A DNA stretch of 64,000 bases from Serripes groenlandicus (taxonomy: Eukaryota > Mollusca > Bivalvia > Cardiida > Cardiidae): assembly GCA_031761405.1 (NCBI GenBank), contig JASEVX010000375.1, forward strand, positions 1 through 64,000, given 5' to 3'. The notes beneath the pieces are model-generated. The model did no database searches. It saw only the letters and a program-made list of their open reading frames with translations, and had not been told where the DNA came from. Of the stretch, positions 12,196 through 20,840 are shown one piece after another. Each line of letters opens with the position of its first letter. Within the stretch, counting starts at the first letter, position 1. The translations under genes were made by a program, and so were the position numbers.

Positions 12196-12356
12196 TACCA
12201 TTTATCATAATCATGTTTACAATGTTTCAGAAAAAAATCAAAATGAGTCATGTACCAGCAAAACCAAACAAACTATTAGGTAATTTTGCAGATCACCTTG
12301 AGCATTTGTGCAGTCTCATCTAAATCTGCACAGTTTACTGATAAGTTGAAATAGCA

Positions 12357-12565
12357 TTAACCATATATTCCTCATACGACAATTCTGCAGCAGACGTCAC
12401 TTTGAACATATTTTGTCAAAAAATGGAAAATTTCTTTAATTGAATGGATAACCTATGACTAAAAGTTGAAAACATTGTGTCAAAAGGAGAAATTGATTGT
12501 TTTGAGCAATTTTTTCTTTTGTCACTATGTTTTCAAAAAGCCGTCTGCTGCAGAGGTGTCAGAAA
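12357..12565. mobile_element. TTAA-MITE, right end lost
   Basis: Left end identical in context to the 11838 copy ('gaaatagcattaaccatata'), so it was probably duplicated with its flank. The right end breaks off after CAGAGGTGTCAGAAA, where a SINE-2 fragment follows. Confidence 0.65.
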
Positions 12566-12572
12566 ACATAGA

Positions 12573-12625
12573 CACCAGCGAGTCAGTCATAATGCTAACT
12601 CAACAATCCTAAGGATCAAGGAGGC
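12573..12625 (-). mobile_element. SINE-2 fragment
   Basis: Short minus-strand piece: 'caccagcgagtcagtcataa' and 'tgctaactcaacaatcc' match the SINE-2 body reversed. Confidence 0.35.
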
Positions 12626-12788
12626 AAAAAATCAAACATACTACATATAAGGTCCTTTTGCAAATCACCCAGAGCAATTGCGCAGTCTCATCTAAATCTG
12701 CACAGTTTACTGATAAGTCGAAATAGCATTGAGAAGCCTCTGGTAAATACAGATTCGGATCAGATGGCAAGGATGTGCAAACTGATCT

Positions 12789-13012
12789 TAAACCGTTCCC
12801 ACATGTAGATGCATTTCAACGCAAATATTAGCAGCAGATGACTTTTGAAAACATTGTGGCCAAAGGTGAAATTGCTCATGATGAGCAATTTCTCCTTTTG
12901 CGACAACATTTTCAACTTTATTTTGAACTACTTTTTATGAAGATTTTTCAGGTTTTGGTCACTATGTTTTCGAAGTCGTCTACTGCAGATTTGTTGTATA
13001 TGGGAAAGCGTG
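12789..13012. mobile_element. TTAA-MITE, decayed ends
   Basis: 'aaaccgttcccacatgtaga' to TATATGGGAAAGCG. The central hairpin with arms GAAATTGCTCA/TGAGCAATTTC is intact. The coding-looking frame here (12838-13296) crosses two MITEs and is not a gene. Confidence 0.6.
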
Positions 13013-13082
13013 TGTTCTTGTATAAATATGCTAATGTTGGTTTTCCTAGAGCACTGTTCAAATTTTGTCATTCTCTTTATTT

Positions 13083-13310
13083 TACGCTTTCCTACTTGCA
13101 GCCTCATTTCGACGCATCTGCAGCAGACGACTTTTGTAAACAATATTGGCAATTGGAGAAATTGCTCATTTTGAGAAATTTCTCTATTTGCTTCGCTGTT
13201 TCAACTCTATTTAATAACTATATTATCATTTCTAGAGAGTTTCCATATTTTTGCCCAGATATTTTCAAATTCACCTGCTGCAGATTTCCTGTATGAGGGA
13301 AAGTGTTAAC
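13083..13310. mobile_element. TTAA-MITE, decayed left end
   Basis: 'ttacgctttcctacttgcag' to GAGGGAAAGTGTTAA. It holds GACGCATCTGCAGCAGACGA and CACCTGCTGCAGATTTCC. Confidence 0.6.
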
Positions 13311-13353
13311 CGTTTCCCATTTTCCCAAATATGACAAAATGCAGCAGATGCCT

Positions 13354-13582
13354 TTAACCCTTTCCCTCATATAGACGCTTTCTGATGCCTCTGCAGCAGA
13401 CGGCTTTTTGAAAACATAGTGATAAAAGAAGAAATTGCACAAAACGTGCAATTTCTTCTTTTGCCACAATGTTTTCCACTTTTTGTCATAGGTTATCCAT
13501 TCAATTATGGAGATTTTCTATTTTTTGACAAAATACGTTCAACGTCGTCTGCTGCAGAATTGCCGTATGAGGGAAAGGTTAA
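13354..13582. mobile_element. TTAA-MITE, complete
   Basis: 229 bp, TTAACCCTTTCCCTCATATA to GAGGGAAAGGTTAA. The central hairpin has GCAC/GTGC stem bases (GAAATTGCACAAAACGTGC) in place of the commoner GCTC/GAGC: a paired change. Confidence 0.85.
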
Positions 13583-13727
13583 AGACATCTATGCAAAAGT
13601 ATGGAAAATCTCTCTAAATGAGAGTAGAATTTTAGAGAACATTGTCATAAAATGAGAAATTAGCCACAATATTTACAAAAGCCTTCTGCTACAAACGAAA
13701 CAATGAGTCTGTAAGGGGAAGGGGTTA
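13580..13727. mobile_element. Half TTAA-MITE
   Basis: Starts at the end of the previous copy and ends GGGGAAGGGGTTAA. It holds only the 'tctctaaatgagagta' to CTTCTGCTAC half. Confidence 0.4.
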
Positions 13728-13964
13728 AGATTCATATCCATTTTTATTTGTTTGGAACAAACAAATTTAGAGAGCTATAATTCTGAAGCCATACGTCTTA
13801 TGGAGAATTCCCTAAATTTCATACGCGTGAAAGCAGTTTTCAATACTTGCTCTTACTTTTCAAATTTATCACGATTTTTGAAATAATGATATATTTATAT
13901 CGTCTTTGTTTTCTTATGTGGTTCTTATATTCAAAGAGAATTTGGAAATAAAATGAAACATTGT
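13728..13964. other. AT-rich flank of the DIRS element
   Basis: No gene or repeat recognised. The last bases (TTGT before ATTTTTATG) are the left insertion flank of the DIRS element. Confidence 0.5.
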
Positions 13965-13984
13965 ATTTTTATGTCAAAAATACG

Positions 13985-14131
13985 TTACCAGTCATTTAAT
14001 ACCTGATATATAAGCCCCTAGCACTTAACTCATCCAGAAAATTGATCGCGCCCAGCGTATCCCTCACGTCCGTGTGATATACACGGCTGCCGGCAAGCAC
14101 CGGCCTACGTGACCCACGTGCCACTTTTAAT
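13985..14131 (+). repeat. Left inverted terminal repeat of the DIRS element
   Basis: 147 bp from TTACCAGTCATTTAATACC to CCACGTGCCACTTTTAAT. It pairs with 20653-20799; differences include CCGGCCTACG here against CAGGCTTACG on the complement of the right copy. Confidence 0.95.
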
Positions 14132-14629
14132 TTCCTGGACACACCATCTTGACGGCTAAGTTATTTATTTATTTATAAATTAATTTCTTTGTCTTTTTAA
14201 GGCGTTTTCGTCTTAAGCAAGTTTGCTCATTCAGTTCCGAATCTGTATAAAACATTAAGCTAATTTAAATTGTGAAAATTATTGTTTGTTTTATATGTTT
14301 ATTTTGTACACAACAAATTGAAAGTCACGGTGGTTTACCCCACCCACTATTTCAATCACATCGTCGAGTGCGGATTCCGAGTATTGTTTGTTTTCAACAT
14401 CCTTATTTCCCCTCCTCGTTAGAGGTATCAATTATTGTTATCATCTTCTTGTGTATGATATGTTTGTTGTATATTTATTGAATTAAATTTATGGAAAGAT
14501 TTTGTGAAAAAATATTTTCATAAGGTAAGTCCATAGGTAAACTAGAAAATAAAAAGTAGAAAAAAAAAATTATAAATTTTTTGTTGTTTGTTTTTGGTGT
14601 TTATTTCGTATATTATTCTTTAAATAACT

Positions 14630-15424
14630 ATGCCGAAAGGTGATCAGAGGCGTGGAACATGTGGCCATATAGTAGCTACATGGGACACTCACCTCGCCTG
14701 TCTAAATTGCACTGCGTGCACACAGGAATCACCCTGTGAAATCTGCAGTTCCTGGACCGCTTCCGTTTGGAATTTGGCTGGGAAAAGGAGATTATACAGA
14801 GACCGGAAGAAGAAGGTAAGTAAAAAACAAAAAGTGCTGAGTTCTTCTAGCGGTGAGGAGTTTGAAGGGTTTTCAGACTCCGAGATTGTGGCGAGTGTGC
14901 AGAAGGTTACGGCTGTTCCTTCTACACTCGTCACAGACGCTCTTTCTTCGGCTGGCTCTGCAAAGGGCAGGAAAGAGCGACTGGCAAAAGGGTTTGGAGT
15001 TAGTACTGCGGAGAAACGGGGGTCTGTGGACCATTTCTCTTACGGAAAACAACATTCTCTGATGCCAGGTGTTGGGGCTAATCCTTCGGGTGAAGCAACA
15101 GGCCTTTCTCAGGGAAACCTGGCAGATTGGCCGATTCCAACACAACCCTCTGTGGTTTATGAGTCTTCGGATTCATTCAGAGGTCCAAAGAATGATGCCT
15201 ACGGGCGGGAATTTTTGGAGACAAATGTTGGGATAACGTCTAACGTTCTTAACATAGGTCAACCGGGTAATGCTTTCGAGCAGAACCCTTATGACTCCGG
15301 GAAAACGGTCACCGGGCAACCGGTCACCGGAACACCGGGACACCGGGCACCGGTACACCGGGCACCGGACAACCGGGTAGTCATATTGCCACCGGGTCAC
15401 CGGGTTTTTGGCAACCGGGCATGA
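14630..15424 (+). pseudogene. DIRS ORF1 (gag-like), N-terminal segment
   Basis: Opens at ATG 14630. Residues about 11-41 are rich in Cys and His (CGHIVATWDTHLACLNC, then C-x2-C-x5-C-x2-C) and end in a Trp, a likely zinc-binding N-terminus as in other DIRS gag-like proteins. A basic stretch (RRLYRDRKKKVSKKQK) follows. The downstream part is low-complexity Gly/Pro/Gln. The frame is lost near 15340-15424, where repeated ACCGGGCA units have slipped; the reading continues in other frames. The capsid-like role is inferred from position; the sequence itself is poorly conserved. Confidence 0.7.
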
Positions 15425-16265
15425 GTCAACCGGGCAACCAGGTACAGGAGGACAAATGTCTGGACAGCATGTTCGATGGGATAATAATTATCCTTCCGTC
15501 AATAGACAACCAGGTACAGGAGGACAAATGTCTGGACAGCATGTTCGATGGGATAATAATTATCCTTCCGTCAATAGACAACCAGACATGCTGTCAGATA
15601 GCCACGGTATGCGAGACGCCGGTCATCGGGGTTTTGTTTTACCTGGCACCTGGCAACCGGGCACCAGTCAACCAGGCACCGGGCAACCGGGTAACGGTGG
15701 ACCAGGTCTCGGGCAACATCAACGTTTTGATACGGGGTATCATTCGTTTGCCGGACATCCGGGTATGTTGTTTAATAGTTACGGTAAACCGGTCCCCGGT
15801 CAGCCGTACCCCGGACAGCTGAGTAATAGTTATCAAACCTATGGTCATTACGTACCTGGTTCAAATTCTCAGCCGTCGAACACCGGGTATAGGGAGTTTC
15901 GTTCTGAGAAATCAATCCGTTCTCCAAAGGGGTCGGTGTATATCTCTCGAGATTACACCCCTTCTCAATACCAAACCCCGTTTCAACCGGAACAAAGGGG
16001 TGGTGATCTACGGTTTACTCAGGCCTACCGGGAGCAGCAATATCCAAATAATGGGATTTTGCAATCCCCGGGAGGACACCTCTCTATGAGGCAGTCCTTA
16101 GATAGGCATCCCCCCGAGCAAGTACACTCGATGTGTCCTGTGAAGGGGAGGCCGGGACCGTCACATACGGTTAGCTCGGTCCCGACTGTCGACCCAGTTC
16201 AACTTCATCCTGCTGCGGAAGTCGTTATCAAAGGGTCTACATCAGTACATAGATTCATCTCATGA
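15408..16265 (+). pseudogene. DIRS ORF1, central Gly/Pro/Gln-rich segment
   Basis: This is the same protein after a frameshift; the apparent start is a TTG codon, so it is not an independent gene. It carries many QPG/TGQPG motifs and an exact in-frame duplication of 24 residues (a 72-bp DNA repeat starting at 15436 and 15508). A stop at 16263 ends this frame, and the sense resumes in another frame ('DSSHDSLSESVVHLP') at about 16240. Low-complexity repeats of ACCGGGCAACCGGG (15290-15720) explain the frame slippage. Confidence 0.65.
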
Positions 16266-16269
16266 TTCC

Positions 16270-17373
16270 TTGTCTGAGTCGGTCGTTCATCTCCCGGTCG
16301 AGAGACCAAGTAGAGCTGAACATGGTCACAGGATTCAAAGCTCTCCCACACCTTCGTCTGACGAAGAAATGGGAGATCAGTCCTTTTCAGGTGACGAGCC
16401 AACGGTAGAGCGTATGTCTCTACAACAGGCTATTGATGAAGTGTTCAGGGTAGTTCCTGACCATTTTTGCCCAAAGGTTGACGCTCCCCCTCGTCGGAAA
16501 AACCTATCAAGTCTCGAGGAATTAAACGCAGAGGCTTTTACACCACTACGTTTGCTTCCTCAGGCAAACAATCTGGGCAGATTGATTGAACAATTGCAGG
16601 CCACCAGGTCTCTTGACTCTTGTCAACCCTGGTCAGTCCCAGCAGCCATTTCTAAAGAATGGGTAACTCCTAAGAAGTATACCACTTCGAAAGAGTTCTT
16701 CCCAGTCAAGGTGCCAGCCTTAGACGGGGACGCTGCTATGCTGGGACTGTCTGCACCCACTTCTGTAACGGTTAATTCCAAGTTACTCGAGAAGTGGGAG
16801 GCCAGAGCTAGGTTGGGTGTTATGGTTTCATCTCATGATGATCATTTCGCTATAGCTCTGTCCCAATTGTTAAAAGAGGAGAATGTCTCTAGCAGAGGTG
16901 CTAACAGAATTCTGGAAGCTTTTGATACGGGCAATAGGCATCTCATGGCTCTGAACCTTCAGAACGCCACAGAGATGCTGTCCGCAAGGAGAGATGCGGC
17001 TTTAGCAAAATCCTCCTTGCTGCTTCAAGAAAGCAAGGACAAACTGAGAGCTGCTCCTCTAGCTTCCGATCTCTTCTTTGGTGGAAGAATAGCTGCGGTG
17101 ACTGTTTCTGATTCATCAGAACAGTCCAGACGCCTCTCGGCGAATGCAGCTAATGCTTTTGCACAGAGCCAGAAGCGCTCGGCGCCATCTGGAAAAGGGG
17201 GTAAGGCTAGGAAACCTCCCTTTGCCAAGAAGCAAAAGCAGGATGTTAAGGCCTTTGCGCCAAAACAACCGTCTTCCACGGGCCAAAGGTCTGCAAAACC
17301 AAAGCCCCACTTTCAAGCGGGAGCTAAGAGGCATACTTCTAAGCGCAGCTCTCTCCCTAGGCCGCAGCCCTAG
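16270..17373 (+). pseudogene. DIRS ORF1, C-terminal segment
   Basis: Third frame of ORF1, with no ATG of its own at the left edge. The sequence is predominantly helical ('LLEKWEARARLGVMVSSHDD', 'LLKEENVSSRGANRILEAFD') with a basic tail (KGGKARKPPFAKKQKQD onward), typical of DIRS gag-like C-termini that may bind nucleic acid. It ends at 17373 and overlaps the next ORF, which lies +1 relative to it. The length of the three segments together is in keeping with an ORF1 of about 900 residues, but this copy is interrupted. Confidence 0.65.
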
Positions 17374-19363
17374 GGATGCGCACCTCTCTATGATCTTCCC
17401 AAGGCCGGAGATAGCAGTCGGGGGCCGCTTGTCGCATTTCATAGAGGAGTGGGAATGTATAACAGAGGATCGTTGGATCTTGTCTGTGATACGGGAAGGG
17501 TACTTAATTCCCTTCGTTTCCCCACCTCCTCTGACAAGCGTGCCGATCGATATGTCATCACGCCATCCGGCCATGTCAGAAGTGATTTCATCACTTCTGA
17601 AAAAGAAGGCTATAGAGAGGGTTCTCAACCCCAATTCTCGGGGTTTCTACAGCCGTCTATTTCTTGTTCCGAAGAAAGACGGTCGGTGGAGACCGGTAAT
17701 AGACTTATCAGCTCTAAATCTATTGATACCGGTCGAGAAATTCAAGATGGAGTCGGCCCGCTCAATCAGAATAGCTATCCGGAAAGACGACTGGGCGGTC
17801 TCTCTAGACCTCACAGACGCATATTACCACATTCCGATCGCTTCCTCGTCGAGGAAATACCTTCGGTTTGTGGTAGAGGGAGAAGTTTTCCAATTTGTGG
17901 CACTTCCCTTCGGCCTCAAGTCCGCACCGCGAGTATTTACCAAGGTAATCAATGCTGTGGGAGCCTTTCTGCGTATGCAGGGCCCACAGCTCCTACAATA
18001 CTTCGACGACTGGCTTCTTCACAGAGCAAATCGTTTGAATTTAATTCACGATCTGTCTCTAGCCTGGCGGACCATTCTGCGATTGGGTCTTCTACCCAAC
18101 ACGCAGAAATCGGACTTGATTCCGTCAAAGAGGTTTACGTTCGGGGGAATGACTTTTCTCACCGACCTAGCGATGATTCGAGTTCCCTCGGACAGAGTCG
18201 ATTCTCTTTGCAAGAAAATCAGACTCACCCTGGATCAGGTGTCGGTAACAGCCCGATCCATGCTGTCACTTCTGGGTTCCCTAAGTGCAGCAGCCGACCT
18301 AGTCAGTCTAGGCAGGCTCCACATGCGACCCCTTCAGTATCTTTTTCTGTCCCTGTGGCGTCCATCTGTGGATTCACTGGAACAGGAGATAGCTCTGACG
18401 GTTTTCTTCAAGTCACACCTTCGGTGGTGGCTGGATCCGTTAATCTATCTACAAGGGGTGCCCTTGCTCACTCCACCTCCGGATCTGTACCTTTTTACAG
18501 ATGCCAGTGCTGTGGGTTGGGGAGCTCATTTAGAGCCACAGGGCTTAACAGCCCAGGGCATGTGGACAGCGGAGGAAAGGTGTTTGCACATTAACAACTT
18601 AGAGCTGAGGGCGGTCCTGCTAGCCCTCAATCAATTCTCTGCCTCCGTTGCGAACAAAACTGTTTTGTTGTCGACGGACAACACTACTGTTGTTTCCTAC
18701 ATTCGCAGGCAAGGAGGAACGCACTCCCACCTTCTCTTTCTGGAGACGTGGAAGTTGCTCCTTTGGTGCCGGGCGGCGTCGTTGGTAATATTAGTAAAAC
18801 ACGTTCCCGGTCACCTAAATGTTTTAGCAGACAGTTTATCCCGCCAGAACATGATTCTACCGGCGGAATGGACTCTGAACCAGAGTGTGGTAAACTCTGT
18901 GTTCATGCAGATCGGAACACCTCTGGTGGATCTTTTCGCCACCAGAGCCAATCATCGGCTTCCACTCTATGTGTCGCCAATGTACGATCCTGCAGCTTGG
19001 GCAGTGGATGCACTGACCCTTGATTGGAACCGTCTATTCGGGTATGCGTTCCCCCTGTTCATTCTAGTCCCAATCGTACTTCAGAAAGTACTACGCTCTC
19101 AACAGTGCAGAATACTGTTGATAGCACCATTCTGGCCCCAGAGATCGTGGTTCAACGATCTCCTGGCCTGCCTCTCGGCACAACCGGTACGTCTTCCTCT
19201 TCAAGACGACCTTCTGTTTCAGCAACCGGGTCGGCGTCTTCATCCCAACCCGGCAATGCTACACCTTCACGTTTGGAGTTTATCAAGCGTTCAATCCGAG
19301 AGAGAAGCTTTTCTGTCAAAGTTGCCTCTCGCATCGCAGAATCAAGGAGACAGTCCACTATAA
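17144..19363 (+). CDS. DIRS reverse transcriptase / RNase H / methyltransferase-like polyprotein
   Basis: Uninterrupted frame of 739 codons from ATG 17144; the true start may be later, inside the overlap with ORF1. The RT domain (about residues 120-400) has SLDLTDAYY (catalytic Asp at about residue 222), LPFGLKSAPRVFTK and YFDD (about 287-289), giving the YFDDW form typical of DIRS. RNase H (about 445-580) keeps its acidic residues: LFTDAS (Asp about 453), LELRAV, STDNT and HVPGHLNVLADSLSR. From about residue 595 (VDLFATRANHRLP, DALTLDW, YAFP, LIAPFWP) comes the Dam-like methyltransferase-type region found in DIRS1 relatives. Here the AFPP-type motif reads AFPL, so this domain may be inactive. 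The 3' end overlaps the recombinase ORF by 340 bp. Confidence 0.92.
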   Translation: MQLMLLHRARSARRHLEKGVRLGNLPLPRSKSRMLRPLRQNNRLPRAKGLQNQSPTFKRELRGILLSAALSLGRSPRDAHLSMIFPRPEIAVGGRLSHFIEEWECITEDRWILSVIREGYLIPFVSPPPLTSVPIDMSSRHPAMSEVISSLLKKKAIERVLNPNSRGFYSRLFLVPKKDGRWRPVIDLSALNLLIPVEKFKMESARSIRIAIRKDDWAVSLDLTDAYYHIPIASSSRKYLRFVVEGEVFQFVALPFGLKSAPRVFTKVINAVGAFLRMQGPQLLQYFDDWLLHRANRLNLIHDLSLAWRTILRLGLLPNTQKSDLIPSKRFTFGGMTFLTDLAMIRVPSDRVDSLCKKIRLTLDQVSVTARSMLSLLGSLSAAADLVSLGRLHMRPLQYLFLSLWRPSVDSLEQEIALTVFFKSHLRWWLDPLIYLQGVPLLTPPPDLYLFTDASAVGWGAHLEPQGLTAQGMWTAEERCLHINNLELRAVLLALNQFSASVANKTVLLSTDNTTVVSYIRRQGGTHSHLLFLETWKLLLWCRAASLVILVKHVPGHLNVLADSLSRQNMILPAEWTLNQSVVNSVFMQIGTPLVDLFATRANHRLPLYVSPMYDPAAWAVDALTLDWNRLFGYAFPLFILVPIVLQKVLRSQQCRILLIAPFWPQRSWFNDLLACLSAQPVRLPLQDDLLFQQPGRRLHPNPAMLHLHVWSLSSVQSEREAFLSKLPLASQNQGDSPL

Positions 19364-20334
19364 TTGTCTATGATTCGAAGTGGGCGATCTTCTCAGATTG
19401 GTGTTGTGCAAGATCGGTCAATCATGAGTGTCCCTCTATAACTCAGATTGCCGATTTTCTTCTTTTCCTCTTTGAGGAAAAGCATCTGGCTGTTAGTACG
19501 GTTAAAGGATACCGCTCTATGCTATCGAATACTCTTAAGTTCAAAGGGGGAGAGAGCATTGGTTCAAATCCATTTCTCTCTGAACTTATACGTTCTTTCG
19601 AGCTAGATAAACCTGTTTCCAGGAGTTTAACTCCGAAATGGGATTTATCTTGTGTTCTTAGGTCACTTACGAAAGCTCCCTATGAGCCTCTTGCGTCTGC
19701 GTCTATTAAGTTCTTGACTTACAAGACAGTGTTTCTACTCGCTTTTGCAACCGCTAGGCGTAGAAGTGAGTTACACGCACTATCTGTAGAGTCGGGGTAC
19801 GCCAGGTTCAATGAATCCGACGGCTCCTTCACACTACTTTGTCAGCCTGGTTTTCTGGCAAAGAATCAGTTACCGTCGGTTCTTCCGGAAGCCATTACAG
19901 TTCCCAGTCTCTCTGCAAACTGTGGGCCTTCTGATCCCGACAGATTCCTTTGTCCCGTCAGATCTCTTAAGTATTATCTTAAGAGGGTTGACGGGGCAAG
20001 GGGTCTTAGGAAGAGATTATTTCTTCCTCTTATAGGAGGTAATGATATTTCAGCAGCTACTATTTCTCGCTGGATATCATCTACTATTAAGTTAGCGTAC
20101 AAAGATCTGTCACTCGCCGATCTCTCATTGCTTCAGGTTCGTCCGCATGAGGTTCGCGCTCTTTCTACTAGTTGGGCCTTTACCAACAATGTTCCTTTAG
20201 AGGACATTATGCATGCTGCAGTATGGAAATCGCAGTCCACGTTTTCATCGTTCTATCTGCGTTCCATGTCTTCTCAGTCAGATAATTTGTATTCTCTGGG
20301 CCCACGTGTGGCGTCTCAGCGAGTTGTTCGCTAA
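19024..20334 (+). CDS. DIRS tyrosine recombinase
   Basis: Uninterrupted frame of 436 codons after a stop at 19021, with no ATG before the N-terminal domain. It is probably expressed by frameshift or re-initiation from the overlapping RT ORF (it lies -1 to it). An N-terminal SAM-like arm ('IIVYDSKWAIFSDWC', 'STVKGYRSMLS') is followed by the catalytic domain with the R-H-R-Y set: first Arg in FATARRRSELHAL (about 245-247), HEVR (His about 375, Arg about 378), and Tyr in STFSSFYLR (about 411). All catalytic residues are present. In this family the enzyme integrates the circular DNA intermediate. An AATAAA lies 19 bp past the stop. Confidence 0.93.
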   Translation: MEPSIRVCVPPVHSSPNRTSESTTLSTVQNTVDSTILAPEIVVQRSPGLPLGTTGTSSSSRRPSVSATGSASSSQPGNATPSRLEFIKRSIRERSFSVKVASRIAESRRQSTIIVYDSKWAIFSDWCCARSVNHECPSITQIADFLLFLFEEKHLAVSTVKGYRSMLSNTLKFKGGESIGSNPFLSELIRSFELDKPVSRSLTPKWDLSCVLRSLTKAPYEPLASASIKFLTYKTVFLLAFATARRRSELHALSVESGYARFNESDGSFTLLCQPGFLAKNQLPSVLPEAITVPSLSANCGPSDPDRFLCPVRSLKYYLKRVDGARGLRKRLFLPLIGGNDISAATISRWISSTIKLAYKDLSLADLSLLQVRPHEVRALSTSWAFTNNVPLEDIMHAAVWKSQSTFSSFYLRSMSSQSDNLYSLGPRVASQRVVR

Positions 20335-20352
20335 ATATGCATTTAACACAAC

Positions 20353-20358
20353 AATAAA
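20353..20358 (+). terminator. Candidate polyadenylation signal of the DIRS element
   Basis: AATAAA, 19 bp after the recombinase stop codon; the only canonical hexamer close to it. Confidence 0.5.
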
Positions 20359-20510
20359 GTTCACAGCAGGTTGAATATTCCTTTAATCCAATCTCCGACT
20401 TTATAAGCTGTTGTGTTCAGTACTACGTTATAATGACAAATAAATTACATGGTGCTACATCTCTGATGACGAAGTGTTGGACGATCCTCCCGGCCGATGC
20501 TGCAAAGTCA

Positions 20511-20604
20511 TCAGGTATTAAATGACTGGTAACGTATTTTTGACATAAAAATGAAGTTTTTAGAGTAAAACATATTTTTATTAGAAAATACTTACCAGTC
20601 ATTT
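20511..20604 (-). repeat. Internal complementary region of the DIRS element
   Basis: 20511-20552 is the exact reverse complement of the left end (13965-14006). 20551-20604 is the exact reverse complement of the right end (20787-20840). They overlap by the dinucleotide AT. It therefore records the junction of a circularised element. Confidence 0.95.
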
Positions 20605-20652
20605 CACAGTCCCGCCTCCCAACCCCGCGTCGTCACCCAACACTTACGGTAA

Positions 20653-20799
20653 ATTAAAAGTGGCACGTGGGTCACGTAAGCCTGTGCTTGCCGGCAGCCG
20701 TGTATATCACACGGACGTGAGGGATACGCTGGGCGCGATCAATTTTCTGGATGAGTTAAGTGCTAGGGGCTTATATATCAGGTATTAAATGACTGGTAA
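20653..20799 (-). repeat. Right inverted terminal repeat of the DIRS element
   Basis: 147 bp, complementary to 13985-14131. It is followed by a right-only extension (20800-20840) that is also represented in the internal complementary region. Confidence 0.95.
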
Positions 20800-20840
20800 G
20801 TATTTTCTAATAAAAATATGTTTTACTCTAAAAACTTCAT

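Larger units (their letters stand above)
9738..12745 (+). repeat. Degenerate tandem segmental duplication hosting MITEs and SINEs
   Basis: A segment recurs in the same order several times. The phrase 'cagtttactgataagt' occurs at about 11814, 12340 and 12705. 'caaaatgag' followed by 'gagcatttgtgcagtctcat' occurs at about 11730, 12240 and 12650, with older copies at 10300 and 10870. 'ggtccctaagttaatcc' at 10392 matches 9745. The best copies are spaced by about 520 and 360 bp. Two copies carry a TTAA-MITE at the same position (11838, 12357) and the third lacks it. Confidence 0.6.
13965..20840 (+). mobile_element. Complete DIRS1-like tyrosine-recombinase retrotransposon, 6.9 kb
   Basis: Inverted terminal repeats of 147 bp (13985-14131 and 20653-20799) differ at only a few positions. 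Outside them each end carries a unique extension (13965-13984 left, 20800-20840 right). Both extensions are found joined and reverse-complemented in an internal complementary region (20511-20604). That arrangement is the hallmark of DIRS1-type elements, which replicate through a circular intermediate joined at the internal region and integrate by a tyrosine recombinase without target-site duplication. In order: a gag-like ORF with frameshifts, an open RT/RNase H/methyltransferase-like ORF, and an open recombinase ORF. Flanks show no TSD, as expected. This copy is structurally complete but ORF1 is broken. Confidence 0.95.

Noticed and set aside
12838..13296. 152-codon plus-strand ORF
   Set aside because: It crosses two MITEs; the sequence is explained by repeat homology.
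14272..14481. Short ORF ahead of DIRS ORF1
   Set aside because: It starts at GTG in the AT-rich leader and has no similarity to gag-like proteins; likely chance.
17449..18594. 381-codon open frame overlapping the DIRS RT
   Set aside because: It lies in frame 1 antiphase to RT motifs and has no domain; a shadow of the conserved RT frame.
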